Assembly: GCA_009777615.1 (NCBI GenBank)
Contig: WRLM01000001.1
Coordinates: forward strand, 248,001-312,000
Direction: 5' to 3'
Source of the DNA: Candidatus Methanoplasma cognatum
GTDB taxonomy: Archaea; Thermoplasmatota; Thermoplasmata; Methanomassiliicoccales; Methanomethylophilaceae
Length of the DNA: 64,000 nucleotides
In this document: one piece after another, positions 1 through 7,869 of the stretch
How the letters are laid out: every line of letters begins with the position of its first letter
How positions within the stretch are numbered: the first letter of the stretch is position 1
Notes under the pieces: generated by a model
Told to the model about the DNA's origin: nothing
The model's database searches: none
Seen by the model: the letters and a program-made list of their open reading frames with translations, nothing else
Translations under genes and position numbers: made by a program

Positions 1-4
1 ACAT

Positions 5-90
5 GGCGGTATGCCTTCCGCCGCCCGTCCCGAGGAATGTCATCCGGAACACCATACCGCCCCATAGCGGTATCGATATATCCTTTTTTT
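5..90 (+). terminator. Competing inverted repeats with T-tract, terminator-like
   Basis: Three related elements occur: GGCGGTAT at 5-12, ATACCGCC at 54-61 and GCGGTAT at 67-73. The last two form a 7-bp hairpin with a 6-base loop, and a run of seven T follows at 84-90. This would fit a terminator for a plus-strand gene lying left of the window. No gene can be named from what is visible. Confidence 0.35.
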
Positions 91-117
91 CGAGACTTTG
101 CCGCTCCCCGCACCGGA

Positions 118-1410
118 TCACTGATGCTCCTGTCTTTGCCGCATCCTGTTCAGGTTGTATAATGCCATCTCATGCCCCTGTTCCGCGGCAAGCGCGTACA
201 GTCTCATAGCCTCCTCAGGATCCATAGGCACGCCTTCTCCGTCCTCGTACATCACACCCAGGTTGTTCTGTGCCGCCGCTATCCCTTGTTCGGCGGAAAG
301 CAGGTACCATCTCGCCGCCTCCTCATGGTCCTGAGGCACACCTTTCCCGCTGCTGTACATGCGGCCGATGTTGTACTGCGCCCACGGATTCCCTTTTTCA
401 GCGGCAAGTATGTACCGCTCCGCGGCCTCCTCAAGATCCATAGGCACGCCCTTCTCATTCTCATACAGCCAGCCAAGGTTGTTCTGCGCCCAGGAGTTCC
501 CCTGCTCAGCGGAAAGTCTGTACCATCTCGCCGCTTCTTCATAGTCCATAGGCATGCCGTCCCCGCTCTCATACAGCCAGCCCAGACCGTATTGCGCCTC
601 TTCGTTCCCTTGTTCGGCGGAAAGTCTGTACCATTTTGCCGTCTCCTCGTGGTCCTGAGGCACGCCTTCTCCTCTCCAGTACAACAGGCCTATGCTGTGC
701 TGGGCACGCGCATTCCCCTGTTCCGCGGAAAGTCTGTACCACTTCGCAGCCTCCTCCTTACCCATAGGCACGCCGGCCCCGTTCTCGTACATCCAGCCTA
801 AGTTGCTTTGCGCCTCCGCGTTACCCTGTTCCGCGGAAAGCCGATACCATTTTGCAGCCTCCTCAAGATTCTGAGGCACACCTTTTCCGGTCTGGCACAT
901 TGTACCGAGGTTATTCTGTCCCCATGAGTGCCCCTGTTCTGCGGAAAGCCGATACCATTTTGCAGCCTCCTCAAGATCCTGAGGCACGCCCTTCCCCCTG
1001 TGATACATCGTGCCGAGATTGTATTGTCCCCCCGGATGACCCTGTTCTGCAGAAAGCCGATACCACTTAGCAGCTTCCTCAAGATCCTGAGGCACGCCCT
1101 CTCCTTTACTGTAGGCCAAACCCAGATTGCTCTGCCCGCCGGGATGACCCTGTTCCGCGGAAAGCCGATACCACCTCACGGCCTCTTTATGATCAAGAGA
1201 CACTCCGTTTCCGGTTCCGTATAAAAAACCAAGACTGTTCTGTCCCCCGGGATGCCCCTGTTCTGCGGAAAGCCGATACCATTTCGCCGCTTCCTCATGA
1301 TCCGGAGGCGTTTCGTCACCGTACATCCGGCCGAGTGCGTATTGCGCTTCAGGATCCCCACTCTGCGCCAGTTCCTTGGTCTTCTCGGTTTCGAACATGC
1401 GTGTAATCAT
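118..1410 (-). CDS. Sel1-repeat (SLR/TPR-like) protein
   Basis: 430 residues made almost entirely of about eleven 36-residue Sel1-like repeats, each centred on variants of A-x-KWYRLSAEQG followed by NLGxMYxxGxGVPxD. Sel1 repeats form alpha-helical solenoids that scaffold protein-protein interactions; no enzyme domain, signal peptide or membrane segment is visible, so it is probably cytosolic. Repeats 1-8 are nearly identical while repeats 9-11 diverge, which suggests recent expansion by duplication inside the gene. The start ATG follows a GGAGG element, and an A/T-rich stretch further upstream can serve as promoter. It is divergent from the deaminase gene. The partner protein is unknown. Confidence 0.9.
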   Translation of the reverse strand: MITRMFETEKTKELAQSGDPEAQYALGRMYGDETPPDHEEAAKWYRLSAEQGHPGGQNSLGFLYGTGNGVSLDHKEAVRWYRLSAEQGHPGGQSNLGLAYSKGEGVPQDLEEAAKWYRLSAEQGHPGGQYNLGTMYHRGKGVPQDLEEAAKWYRLSAEQGHSWGQNNLGTMCQTGKGVPQNLEEAAKWYRLSAEQGNAEAQSNLGWMYENGAGVPMGKEEAAKWYRLSAEQGNARAQHSIGLLYWRGEGVPQDHEETAKWYRLSAEQGNEEAQYGLGWLYESGDGMPMDYEEAARWYRLSAEQGNSWAQNNLGWLYENEKGVPMDLEEAAERYILAAEKGNPWAQYNIGRMYSSGKGVPQDHEEAARWYLLSAEQGIAAAQNNLGVMYEDGEGVPMDPEEAMRLYALAAEQGHEMALYNLNRMRQRQEHQ

Positions 1411-1514
1411 CGGCGCCTCCGTATTTTATTCTTTTATTGTAAGGGGTTCCGCAGGGAACTTTTTTGGAGCATGGCCTGCGAAACGGTTATTACATCAAAT
1501 GAAAATCCTGAGGC

Positions 1515-2804
1515 ATGATCACCGCCGTAAGAGATGCATGGATCGTTACGCAGGACCAGCAGAGAAGGATCATCCGAGGCGACGTGGTCGTTGACGGGGA
1601 AAGGATAGTATCCGTTGGAAAAGAGTATAAGGGATCGGCGGACAAGGAGATCGACGCCTCCGGTGACATCGTCATGCCGGGGCTGATCAACACCCATACA
1701 CATGTTGCAATGGCCGTGATGAAGGGCGCCGTAGACGATATCCCTTTCCCGAAATTTTTAGAGAGGGTGTTCAGGATAGATTCCGAGAGGACCGACAGGG
1801 ACATAGACGTCGGCACGAAGATCGGATGCGCCGAGATGATCCGCAGCGGCACTACCACTTTCGTTGACCTGTATTATTCGGAGGACGTCATCGCAAAAGC
1901 GGTGGCGGAAGCGGGCATAAGAGGGGTGCTGTGCTGGTGCGTCCTCGACGAGGAACTGACGACCCAGAAAGGGAATCCCATGCAGAACTGCAAAAGATTC
2001 TACGACAATTTCAAGAAAAAAAGAAAAATAATACCCGGCGCAGGGCTGCAGGGAGTATATGTCTGCGGCGAAGAAACATGCAGAAAAGCGAAGGAGTTCT
2101 CTGACGAGAAGAACATCCCGCTGACCTTACATCTTTCGGAGACCAGAGGAGAGGTCAACGAACACAGGAAGAAGACCGGAAAAAGGCCGGCAGAGTGGCT
2201 GAACGATATCGGCGTTCTCGGAGGGAACACGATCGCGGCGCATTCCGCATGGCTTACAATGAACGAGGTAAAGATAATGGCCGATGCGGGAGCCTCGATC
2301 TCATCCTGCCCGGTATCCAACATGAAACTGGCTACCGGAGGCGTAGCTCCGATACCCGAATTCCAGAGATACGGTGTGAACGTCACCGTCGGAACGGACG
2401 GCAGCACCACTAACAACAGTCTCGATATGATGGCTGAAATGAAAACATTGGGGCTGCTTCAGAAGTCCAGCAGGTGGGACCCCACCGTCGCGTCCGCGCA
2501 GGAGCTCCTGGACTTCGCAACAGTGAATGCGGCGAAGGCGATAGGCATGCAGGATTCTCTGGGTTCCGTCGAGGAAGGAAAATATGCGGATATTGTTATC
2601 TTGAACGGCGGGTCCCCGAACATCAGGCCCCTGCTTCCGGAGAACATGATATCTAACATCATTTATTCCGCATCCTCGTCTAACGTGAAGACAGTGATGT
2701 GCCAGGGGGACATAGTTCTGGACGACGGCAGGATAACCACCATCGATGAGAAGGAAATACTATCTGCGTCGGAGGATGTGTGGCGTTCATTATGTCAGAG
2801 ATGA
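1515..2804 (+). CDS. dadD: 5'-deoxyadenosine / MTA / SAH deaminase (amidohydrolase)
   Basis: 429 residues, the usual length of the archaeal MtaD/DadD branch of the amidohydrolase superfamily. Metal-binding HTH is seen in GLINTHTHVA near residue 60, LHLSET near 205 supplies the third histidine, AAHSAW near 245 the fourth, and TDGSTTNN near 300 the catalytic aspartate. In methanogens this enzyme deaminates 5'-deoxyadenosine, methylthioadenosine and S-adenosylhomocysteine to inosyl products, recycling radical-SAM and methyltransferase by-products. The 3' end overlaps the following PHP gene by 25 bases, so the two are probably cotranscribed and translationally coupled. Exact substrate preference cannot be read from sequence. 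Confidence 0.88.
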   Translation: MITAVRDAWIVTQDQQRRIIRGDVVVDGERIVSVGKEYKGSADKEIDASGDIVMPGLINTHTHVAMAVMKGAVDDIPFPKFLERVFRIDSERTDRDIDVGTKIGCAEMIRSGTTTFVDLYYSEDVIAKAVAEAGIRGVLCWCVLDEELTTQKGNPMQNCKRFYDNFKKKRKIIPGAGLQGVYVCGEETCRKAKEFSDEKNIPLTLHLSETRGEVNEHRKKTGKRPAEWLNDIGVLGGNTIAAHSAWLTMNEVKIMADAGASISSCPVSNMKLATGGVAPIPEFQRYGVNVTVGTDGSTTNNSLDMMAEMKTLGLLQKSSRWDPTVASAQELLDFATVNAAKAIGMQDSLGSVEEGKYADIVILNGGSPNIRPLLPENMISNIIYSASSSNVKTVMCQGDIVLDDGRITTIDEKEILSASEDVWRSLCQR

Positions 2805-3694
2805 ACACCTCCTTTGACAAACCTAGGATAAAATTCGAGAACCCAGACTGGGAGCTCATCGCGGACTCAGGGTTCCTTTGCGCGGATATGCACATCCATA
2901 CCGACTGCTCGGACTCGTACAGCAGCATCAGCCGGTTGCTGAAGATAGCACGGTCGAGGAACGTGGGTATGGCGGTCACCGATCACAACCTGATAAGCTC
3001 GCTTGAAGCCGTAGATATTGAGAAAGAAGATGTGTTCATCATTCCGGGGATGGAAGTGAGCACATCGGACGGTCCGCACATACTCACGTACTTCTATGAG
3101 ATGAAAGAACTCAGAGATTTCTGGCAAGAGAACATCCGGCCGAGGCTACAGTCGTGCCCATGGCTCGCTCTCAAGGACTGCACCACGGAAAAACTCCTCG
3201 ATCTTCTGGAGGGATGGAACTGCGTGACATCCGGAGCGCACCCCATGGGGTACCTCGGTTCCAACAAAGGAGTGGAGATCTGCAATAGGAAAGGGTACAT
3301 CTCTGACGATGTGGTGAGAAGGCTGGACGCCTATGAGGTGATATGTGGAGGGATGACCCGACAAGACAATGTAGAGGCGATAAGGTCTTTCAAAAGATAC
3401 GGTCTTGGAATAACGGGCGGAAGCGACGGGCACATCGCGGAGGACCTGGGGTCGGTGGTGACGATCTCAAAAGCGGATGACACGGAAAGCTTCCTGAACA
3501 GCGTTCTGAAAAGAGAGAATGCAGTGAGAGGGTCTGAGAAAGATTTCCCCAGAAGGGCGCTCACCGGCTTAACTTCATTCTATAATTTTCTGGATTATAC
3601 TCCCGCCGTGATCAGGGTGCAGTCCCGCCAAATGGCTATGACCATAAGGCGCGGCACGAAGAGGAAGATGAATAAAGGGAACGATTTAGGTTGA
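2780..3694 (+). CDS. PHP-domain phosphoesterase
   Basis: About 304 residues with the PHP metal-binding motifs: DMHIHTDCSD near residue 36, VTDHN near 70, GMEVS near 90, SGAHP near 155 and GGSDGH near 215. PHP proteins are metal-dependent phosphoesterases related to histidinol phosphatase and polymerase exonuclease domains. The product is probably cytosolic and its substrate is unknown. Translation could begin at GTG 2780, which has GGAGG four bases before it, or at ATG 2792. It overlaps the end of the deaminase gene, which suggests joint expression and possibly a shared nucleotide-salvage role, but that is inference. Confidence 0.8.
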   Translation: MAFIMSEMNTSFDKPRIKFENPDWELIADSGFLCADMHIHTDCSDSYSSISRLLKIARSRNVGMAVTDHNLISSLEAVDIEKEDVFIIPGMEVSTSDGPHILTYFYEMKELRDFWQENIRPRLQSCPWLALKDCTTEKLLDLLEGWNCVTSGAHPMGYLGSNKGVEICNRKGYISDDVVRRLDAYEVICGGMTRQDNVEAIRSFKRYGLGITGGSDGHIAEDLGSVVTISKADDTESFLNSVLKRENAVRGSEKDFPRRALTGLTSFYNFLDYTPAVIRVQSRQMAMTIRRGTKRKMNKGNDLG

Positions 3695-3713
3695 CTTGTC
3701 AACTATCGACAGA

Positions 3714-3725
3714 TTTATATATAAA
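3714..3725 (+). promoter_or_regulatory. TATA box of the ABC transporter operon
   Basis: A TTTATATATAAA box lies about 25 bases before ATG 3744, the distance expected of an archaeal TATA box from the transcription start. This places the likely start at or next to the initiation codon and argues against the longer TTG start at 3696, which lies upstream of the box. Confidence 0.6.
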
Positions 3726-3743
3726 CTTTGGATGAGAGGAAGT

Positions 3744-4685
3744 ATGTCATCTGATAACCCTATCGAGATAGTGGGGCTACGGAAAGAATATGGGGACTTT
3801 GTTGCAGTGGACAACCTCAATCTTTCCGTGAAAAGGAACAGCTTCACCGGTTTCCTGGGACCCAACGGCGCCGGGAAAAGTACAACACTGAAGATATTGA
3901 CGCATCTGATAAACGCTACATCAGGGGAAGCGTACATCAACGGTGTCGATGTGACCAAGGACCCGAAGGTAGCGCTGACAGGTGTTGGGACAGTGGTCGA
4001 AACCCCGGAGTTCTATCCTTACCTCACGCCAAGGGAGACCTTTAGGTATGTGGGGCAGATAATTGGGATGAAAGCCGAGTCTATAAAGAGCGAGACCGAC
4101 AGGATCCTGGAAAAGGTGAAGATGACGGAATGGGAAGACAAAAGGATAGGGACGTTTTCCAAAGGGATGAGGCAGAGGATAGCACTCGGCCAGGCGCTCA
4201 TTAACGACCCGAGCGTCATTATATTGGATGAGCCTAACTCCGGGCTTGATCCCAGAGGCCAGGCCGAGATGAGAGAGATCCTGAAGAATCTCAGGAACGA
4301 GTCGAAGGATCTTACCGTTATCATGAGTTCCCACATACTCCGTGAAGTAAGCGATCTTTGCGACAGGGTTGCTCTAATCAACCACGGAAAGATGATCGTT
4401 CACGACGACATAAGTATAATCGGGAAGGATGACGACACCAAGAGGATGATCGTAAAGGTCGAGAGCATACCCAATGAGAACATGATATCTAAGATCGGAC
4501 AGCTGAACAACGTTGTCTCGGCCGAAAGGTACGGCAACGATATCGATGTGATTATAAAGGGCGATAATAACGTCCGTGTGAGGTTTTTCAACGATCTCGG
4601 CGCATTGAACATCGGCGCATATGGAGTGAACGAAGAGGATACACTTGAGACCACTTATCTCAAGCTGATAAAGGAGTCGAGATGA
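3744..4685 (+). CDS. ABC transporter ATP-binding protein
   Basis: 313 residues. Walker A GPNGAGKST is at about 39-47, the signature FSKGMRQ at about 138-144, Walker B VIILDEP at about 158-164 and the switch histidine in SSHILRE, giving a complete ABC ATPase of the DrrA/NatA type with a C-terminal DUF4162-like extension. It powers the membrane permease encoded next, with which it shares an ATGA overlap. I chose ATG 3744 because GAGAGGA precedes it and the TATA box lies just upstream; ATG 3732 is an alternative. Substrate unknown: exporters of this class move drugs, lipids, ions or peptides. Confidence 0.88.
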   Translation: MSSDNPIEIVGLRKEYGDFVAVDNLNLSVKRNSFTGFLGPNGAGKSTTLKILTHLINATSGEAYINGVDVTKDPKVALTGVGTVVETPEFYPYLTPRETFRYVGQIIGMKAESIKSETDRILEKVKMTEWEDKRIGTFSKGMRQRIALGQALINDPSVIILDEPNSGLDPRGQAEMREILKNLRNESKDLTVIMSSHILREVSDLCDRVALINHGKMIVHDDISIIGKDDDTKRMIVKVESIPNENMISKIGQLNNVVSAERYGNDIDVIIKGDNNVRVRFFNDLGALNIGAYGVNEEDTLETTYLKLIKESR

Positions 4686-5524
4686 TGTATATTGAGTTGG
4701 ATGATTTCAGACAATCCTACGTGGTGGCCAAGAACGAGATACGTAAATTCGTTCGGGGAAAAAGGTTTGCGATATATGTCGCGCTCATAATTTTTGTATT
4801 CGCAGTGATAACTCTCCTTCAACATTTTAATGGGGGAGGCCTCGGAGGGGAACCCGGGGCAGCAATAATGATTCATTTGTTCCTTGTTAGTTTCCTGATA
4901 ATACTGTCGGCAACCCTCTTCGCATCAGTCGTGACTGTATCGGAGTTTGAAGAGAGGACAGCATTGATACTGTTCACTAGGCCGATAAAGAAGACATCTA
5001 TTTTCTTAGGGAAGATGTTGGGATGCATCGCATTGGAGGTAGTGATGATAGTGCTGTTTTATGCAGGACTTGTGGCATTGTCACTGATTGGTACGGGGTC
5101 TGTACCAAGCGAACTCTTTGTATCGCTGGGAATAGCCTCCCTTTTAGTCGTGGCAATGTCCGGCATCGCGATGTTCATAAGTTCGATCATGAAAAAGGGA
5201 AGCACTTCTGCGATTCTGACATTCTTTTTACTAATATTCATGGTGTGGTTCTTACCCGATGTGGTGTCTATGACGACAGGAACTATGCCATGGTTCTTTA
5301 TCGATCAAGCGGCGACGGCAATATACACAGGCGTACCAGGAAGTCTTGCCGCCTTAAATGATTCAATGGCTCATATCGGGGAGATGGCGGGATTTACTCT
5401 CGAACAAATAGAGGAACTTCTGATACCAGCGCCGGATATGACCAAAGTGATTTTGTCTGTGGTAGGATGGAGTGTCGCTTCTACAGTATTGGCATGGATC
5501 GCATTCATAAGAAGGGAGTTCTGA
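4682..5524 (+). CDS. ABC-2 type transporter permease
   Basis: 280 residues with about six hydrophobic segments, the first at roughly 28-48 and others near 65-90, 115-140, 150-170, 178-195 and the C-terminus. The segment FEERTALILFTRPIKK before the third helix is typical of ABC-2 permeases of the NosY/YhaP group. Its start codon overlaps the stop of the ATPase gene (ATGA), so the two form one transporter in the cytoplasmic membrane. Its stop codon abuts that of the convergent acetyltransferase gene with no base between them. Substrate unknown. Confidence 0.85.
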   Translation: MMYIELDDFRQSYVVAKNEIRKFVRGKRFAIYVALIIFVFAVITLLQHFNGGGLGGEPGAAIMIHLFLVSFLIILSATLFASVVTVSEFEERTALILFTRPIKKTSIFLGKMLGCIALEVVMIVLFYAGLVALSLIGTGSVPSELFVSLGIASLLVVAMSGIAMFISSIMKKGSTSAILTFFLLIFMVWFLPDVVSMTTGTMPWFFIDQAATAIYTGVPGSLAALNDSMAHIGEMAGFTLEQIEELLIPAPDMTKVILSVVGWSVASTVLAWIAFIRREF

Positions 5525-6094
5525 TCAAAGGGACCTGACGATCCTGGCAGGATTACCTGCTGCGATGACATCAGGCGGAACATCCTTCGTGACGACGGAG
5601 CCCGCTCCTATGACGGAGCGGGCCCCGACCGTCACCCCGGGAAGCACGACGACCCCCGCACCCATCCAAACATCTTCTTCTATCCTTATCGGGGAACAGC
5701 TTACAGCCCAGTCCCTTCTTTTTTCAGCTTCAAGGGAATGTTTAGCCGTGACGAGTTTTGATCCGGGGCCGATGAGAACGTTATCTCCGATGGAGATCTC
5801 CCCCGTATCGAGGAATATGCAATCGTAGTTGATCAGCACGTTCTTTCCGAGTTTGATATTAAATCCCTGATCGCAGTGGAAGGGAGGGACAACCTTCGTG
5901 TGCTCGTCGACAGGGTAGCCAAGCAGGTCGGAGAGCGCGGCCCTTCTTTCCTCTGCAGTGAATGATAATGTGTTGTACCTGAGCCTTTTTTCTATGCATT
6001 CCGTCAACGCCCTGTCGTAATCATCATGACAGGGAGAGCCTCTTCCCACAGCTTTACCCGATCGAAGCACATCCCAAACATCCGGCTTCTCCAT
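5525..6094 (-). CDS. Maltose/galactoside O-acetyltransferase family protein
   Basis: 189 residues. An N-terminal maltose-acetyltransferase-type region (about 1-60) precedes hexapeptide repeats that build a left-handed beta helix (about 70-180), with IGDNVLIGPG and VWMGAGVVVLPGV visible and the histidine of TAKHS as probable catalytic base. The family transfers acetyl from acetyl-CoA to sugar hydroxyls in the cytosol. The gene is convergent to and abuts the ABC permease. A palindrome with TATA character sits about 25 bases before its ATG, so transcription may be leaderless. The natural acceptor is unknown. Confidence 0.85.
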   Translation of the reverse strand: MEKPDVWDVLRSGKAVGRGSPCHDDYDRALTECIEKRLRYNTLSFTAEERRAALSDLLGYPVDEHTKVVPPFHCDQGFNIKLGKNVLINYDCIFLDTGEISIGDNVLIGPGSKLVTAKHSLEAEKRRDWAVSCSPIRIEEDVWMGAGVVVLPGVTVGARSVIGAGSVVTKDVPPDVIAAGNPARIVRSL

Positions 6095-6112
6095 AAGATG
6101 TCATCGCACATG

Positions 6113-6126
6113 GGATTAATTAATCC
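6113..6126 (-). promoter_or_regulatory. Perfect palindrome / TATA element
   Basis: GGATTAATTAATCC is a perfect 14-bp palindrome centred about 26 bases upstream of ATG 6094. The position suits a TATA element for the acetyltransferase gene, and the symmetry also allows a repressor site. Confidence 0.4.
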
Positions 6127-6261
6127 TCACTTGCGACACTTAATCAAAAGAACTTACGATAAAAGAAGCGAACATCGTCAATGAAAATAGTAAAAAAGAA
6201 TCCAGGACCGTTCGATAGTATTTTGTGCACGTGTTGTTCTATATAGGCGAGGTCAGAGGAA

Positions 6262-6747
6262 ATGCAAAGGATGACGAGCAAAGAAACGATCATATCGAGA
6301 GGCGTATACGTGAAAGAAAGGGATACGTACAAAAGCGGCGCCCTGGGGCTGGTTTTTGGGGTGCTCTTTCTTTTTCTCACACTGTTCTTCTTTTTATTGA
6401 GGTTCAGCTCACCATACACCTCATCAGACGGCAGAGTCGTTTTAGAAATAGGATTTTTTGATTACCTGATCCTGATGGTGATCGTTATTTTCACAGTAGC
6501 CTTCCTGGCAATAATAGGTGTCTCGAACATGTACTACGGGAGAAGAGCAAAGGAAGCTGACTACTCGGCCGGGGAAGCGCGCACGTTCCTGACCCTAATA
6601 ACGGAAAACAAACAAATGCACCTAATGGGAGAGATAGAGGTCGAGTATCCCTGCCCCGAATGCAATGCGAATACGAGATCTCCGCTGGCAAAATATTGTC
6701 CTCAATGCGGACACGTGCTGTCATCAGAAGAAGACGGACCTGAATGA
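6262..6747 (+). CDS. Membrane protein with C-terminal zinc ribbon
   Basis: 161 residues: two hydrophobic segments at about 28-48 and 68-90, then a cytosolic tail ending in a zinc ribbon with CPEC at about 131-134 and CPQC at about 149-152. No known function. ATG 6262 has GAGGT eight bases upstream. ATG 6271 is an alternative, because a TATATAG element at 6239-6246 would put the transcript start close to it. It stands alone between a divergent acetyltransferase gene and a convergent tRNA gene. A similar arrangement of membrane anchor and zinc ribbons is seen in the protein at 28098-28625. Confidence 0.72.
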   Translation: MQRMTSKETIISRGVYVKERDTYKSGALGLVFGVLFLFLTLFFFLLRFSSPYTSSDGRVVLEIGFFDYLILMVIVIFTVAFLAIIGVSNMYYGRRAKEADYSAGEARTFLTLITENKQMHLMGEIEVEYPCPECNANTRSPLAKYCPQCGHVLSSEEDGPE

Positions 6748-6798
6748 TGCAGTAACTTGTTATGATGGTTTCTTCAGAATATCCAAGCTGGATGTGAA

Positions 6799-6910
6799 TG
6801 GTCCCCACCCCCAGATTTGAACCGGGGACCTGCTGATTTCAGCGGCTGTATCGGATTCTTCCGAGAACACTCTACAGTCAGCCGCTCTGGCCAGGCTGAG
6901 CTAGGCGGGG
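6799..6910 (-). tRNA. tRNA-Tyr (GUA) with anticodon-loop intron
   Basis: Read on the minus strand, acceptor CCCCGCC (6910-6904) pairs with GGTGGGG (6809-6803), followed by discriminator A and an encoded CCA (6801-6799). D stem GCTC/GAGC, anticodon stem GCTGA (6882-6878) with TCAGC (6836-6832) and T stem CCCGG/CTGGG are all present. The anticodon loop reads CTGTA, anticodon GTA, and is interrupted after position 37 by an intron of about 34 bases (about 6871-6838). C1-G72 is the archaeal tyrosine identity pair. A TTTAAATA box about 27 bases upstream (near 6937) can serve as promoter. Confidence 0.92.
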
Positions 6911-6958
6911 TAAAACAGGATAAAGGATAGTCTATTTAAATGTAACCACTTGGGAAAA

Positions 6959-7702
6959 TCATCCGATGTATCCCAAGTCCACGTTGTCGCGGCCTTCGAT
7001 CTCTTTCACCTTGGCGGTAAGTTCGTCGATCTGCTCGGATTTGTCCTGGAGCTCTTTGAGATCCAGCTCCACTCCCAGTTTCTTCATCAGCACATTGACC
7101 ATCGCCATCGCGCTCTTGTGGTCGACGAAGTACCCGGACGTTTCACCCATCAGACATATCGACGGGATATCATGCACCTTACCGAGCCCGACGAATACTC
7201 CGCTGGCGCCTATTATCCCGGCATTCGGGTCGCCGGAAGGGAACTCCACTCCGTAGCCCCCGAATTCCTTCTTTATCTTCAAGTCTGTCACCGCGCCGAA
7301 CACGCGGGGGGACTCGACCATGAGGCCGGTGCCGTATCCCCCGAGGGTGATTATCTCAGACACCCCGTACTCCATGAGTATGTTCAGTATCGATACGCAG
7401 AGTTCGAACTGCCCCTCTTGGGTCGAGCCCTGGAAGTCCCCCCTCAGGAATACTATGTCCCTGGAGTTGACGTCCTTCGCGAACCAAAGCTGGTTGTTCG
7501 CCATCTCGATAATGTTCTCGTCATCCAGAAGCACCTGGGGAGGGAAATGTTTGGAATATATTGTGGCGAACATCTCCGCATTAAGGGAATCCGCTATGAA
7601 ATCCCCGGCCGTTTTGCCTACGTTCCCTATTCCCGGCAGGCACTCAATGAAAAGAGGGCCTTTCAGAGAAGGCCTGCTCTTATAGACGACGATGTTTTCC
7701 AT
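6959..7702 (-). CDS. PAC2-family proteasome assembly chaperone homologue
   Basis: 247 residues of the PAC2/DUF75 family. FIECLPGIGNVGKTAG near residue 17 and ITLGGYGTG near 115 are family hallmarks, and the C-terminal 40 residues are charged and probably helical. Archaeal members (PbaA/PbaB) help assemble the proteasome core or act as ATP-independent chaperones in the cytosol. The start overlaps the end of nop10 by 23 bases, and it is the last gene of the rpl44e-rps27e-aif2a-nop10 operon, its usual archaeal position. The proteasome alpha subunit gene is also in this window, at 27.0-27.7 kb. Confidence 0.87.
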   Translation of the reverse strand: MENIVVYKSRPSLKGPLFIECLPGIGNVGKTAGDFIADSLNAEMFATIYSKHFPPQVLLDDENIIEMANNQLWFAKDVNSRDIVFLRGDFQGSTQEGQFELCVSILNILMEYGVSEIITLGGYGTGLMVESPRVFGAVTDLKIKKEFGGYGVEFPSGDPNAGIIGASGVFVGLGKVHDIPSICLMGETSGYFVDHKSAMAMVNVLMKKLGVELDLKELQDKSEQIDELTAKVKEIEGRDNVDLGYIG

Positions 7703-7868
7703 TCTCTCCGTACTCCTCGATTATTGCCTTTCTTCTGTAATCTCCGTAGCGGTCGTCGGGCGAGAACTTTGCCGGCGCCGGGTTACCTGCGGGGGACCCG
7801 CAGGACGGGCATTCGCTTTCCAATGAGTATTTTCCGCACGAGGCGCATTTTCTGAGGGATGAGCTCAT
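7680..7868 (-). CDS. nop10: Ribosome biogenesis / H/ACA RNP protein Nop10
   Basis: 62 residues with a zinc-binding N-terminal half, CASCGKYSL and CPSCGSP, and a basic C-terminus, as in archaeal Nop10. It is a structural subunit of H/ACA ribonucleoprotein particles, where it contacts Cbf5 and L7Ae in guide-RNA-directed pseudouridylation of rRNA. The gene begins one base after the aif2a stop and overlaps the PAC2 gene, an arrangement conserved in archaea. Confidence 0.93.
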   Translation of the reverse strand: MSSSLRKCASCGKYSLESECPSCGSPAGNPAPAKFSPDDRYGDYRRKAIIEEYGENGKHRRL

Positions 7869-7869
7869 C

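Noticed and set aside
172-801. Long plus-strand open frame opposite the Sel1 gene
   Set aside because: It is the regular antisense image of the Sel1 repeats; the composition repeats with the same period and there is no ribosome site.
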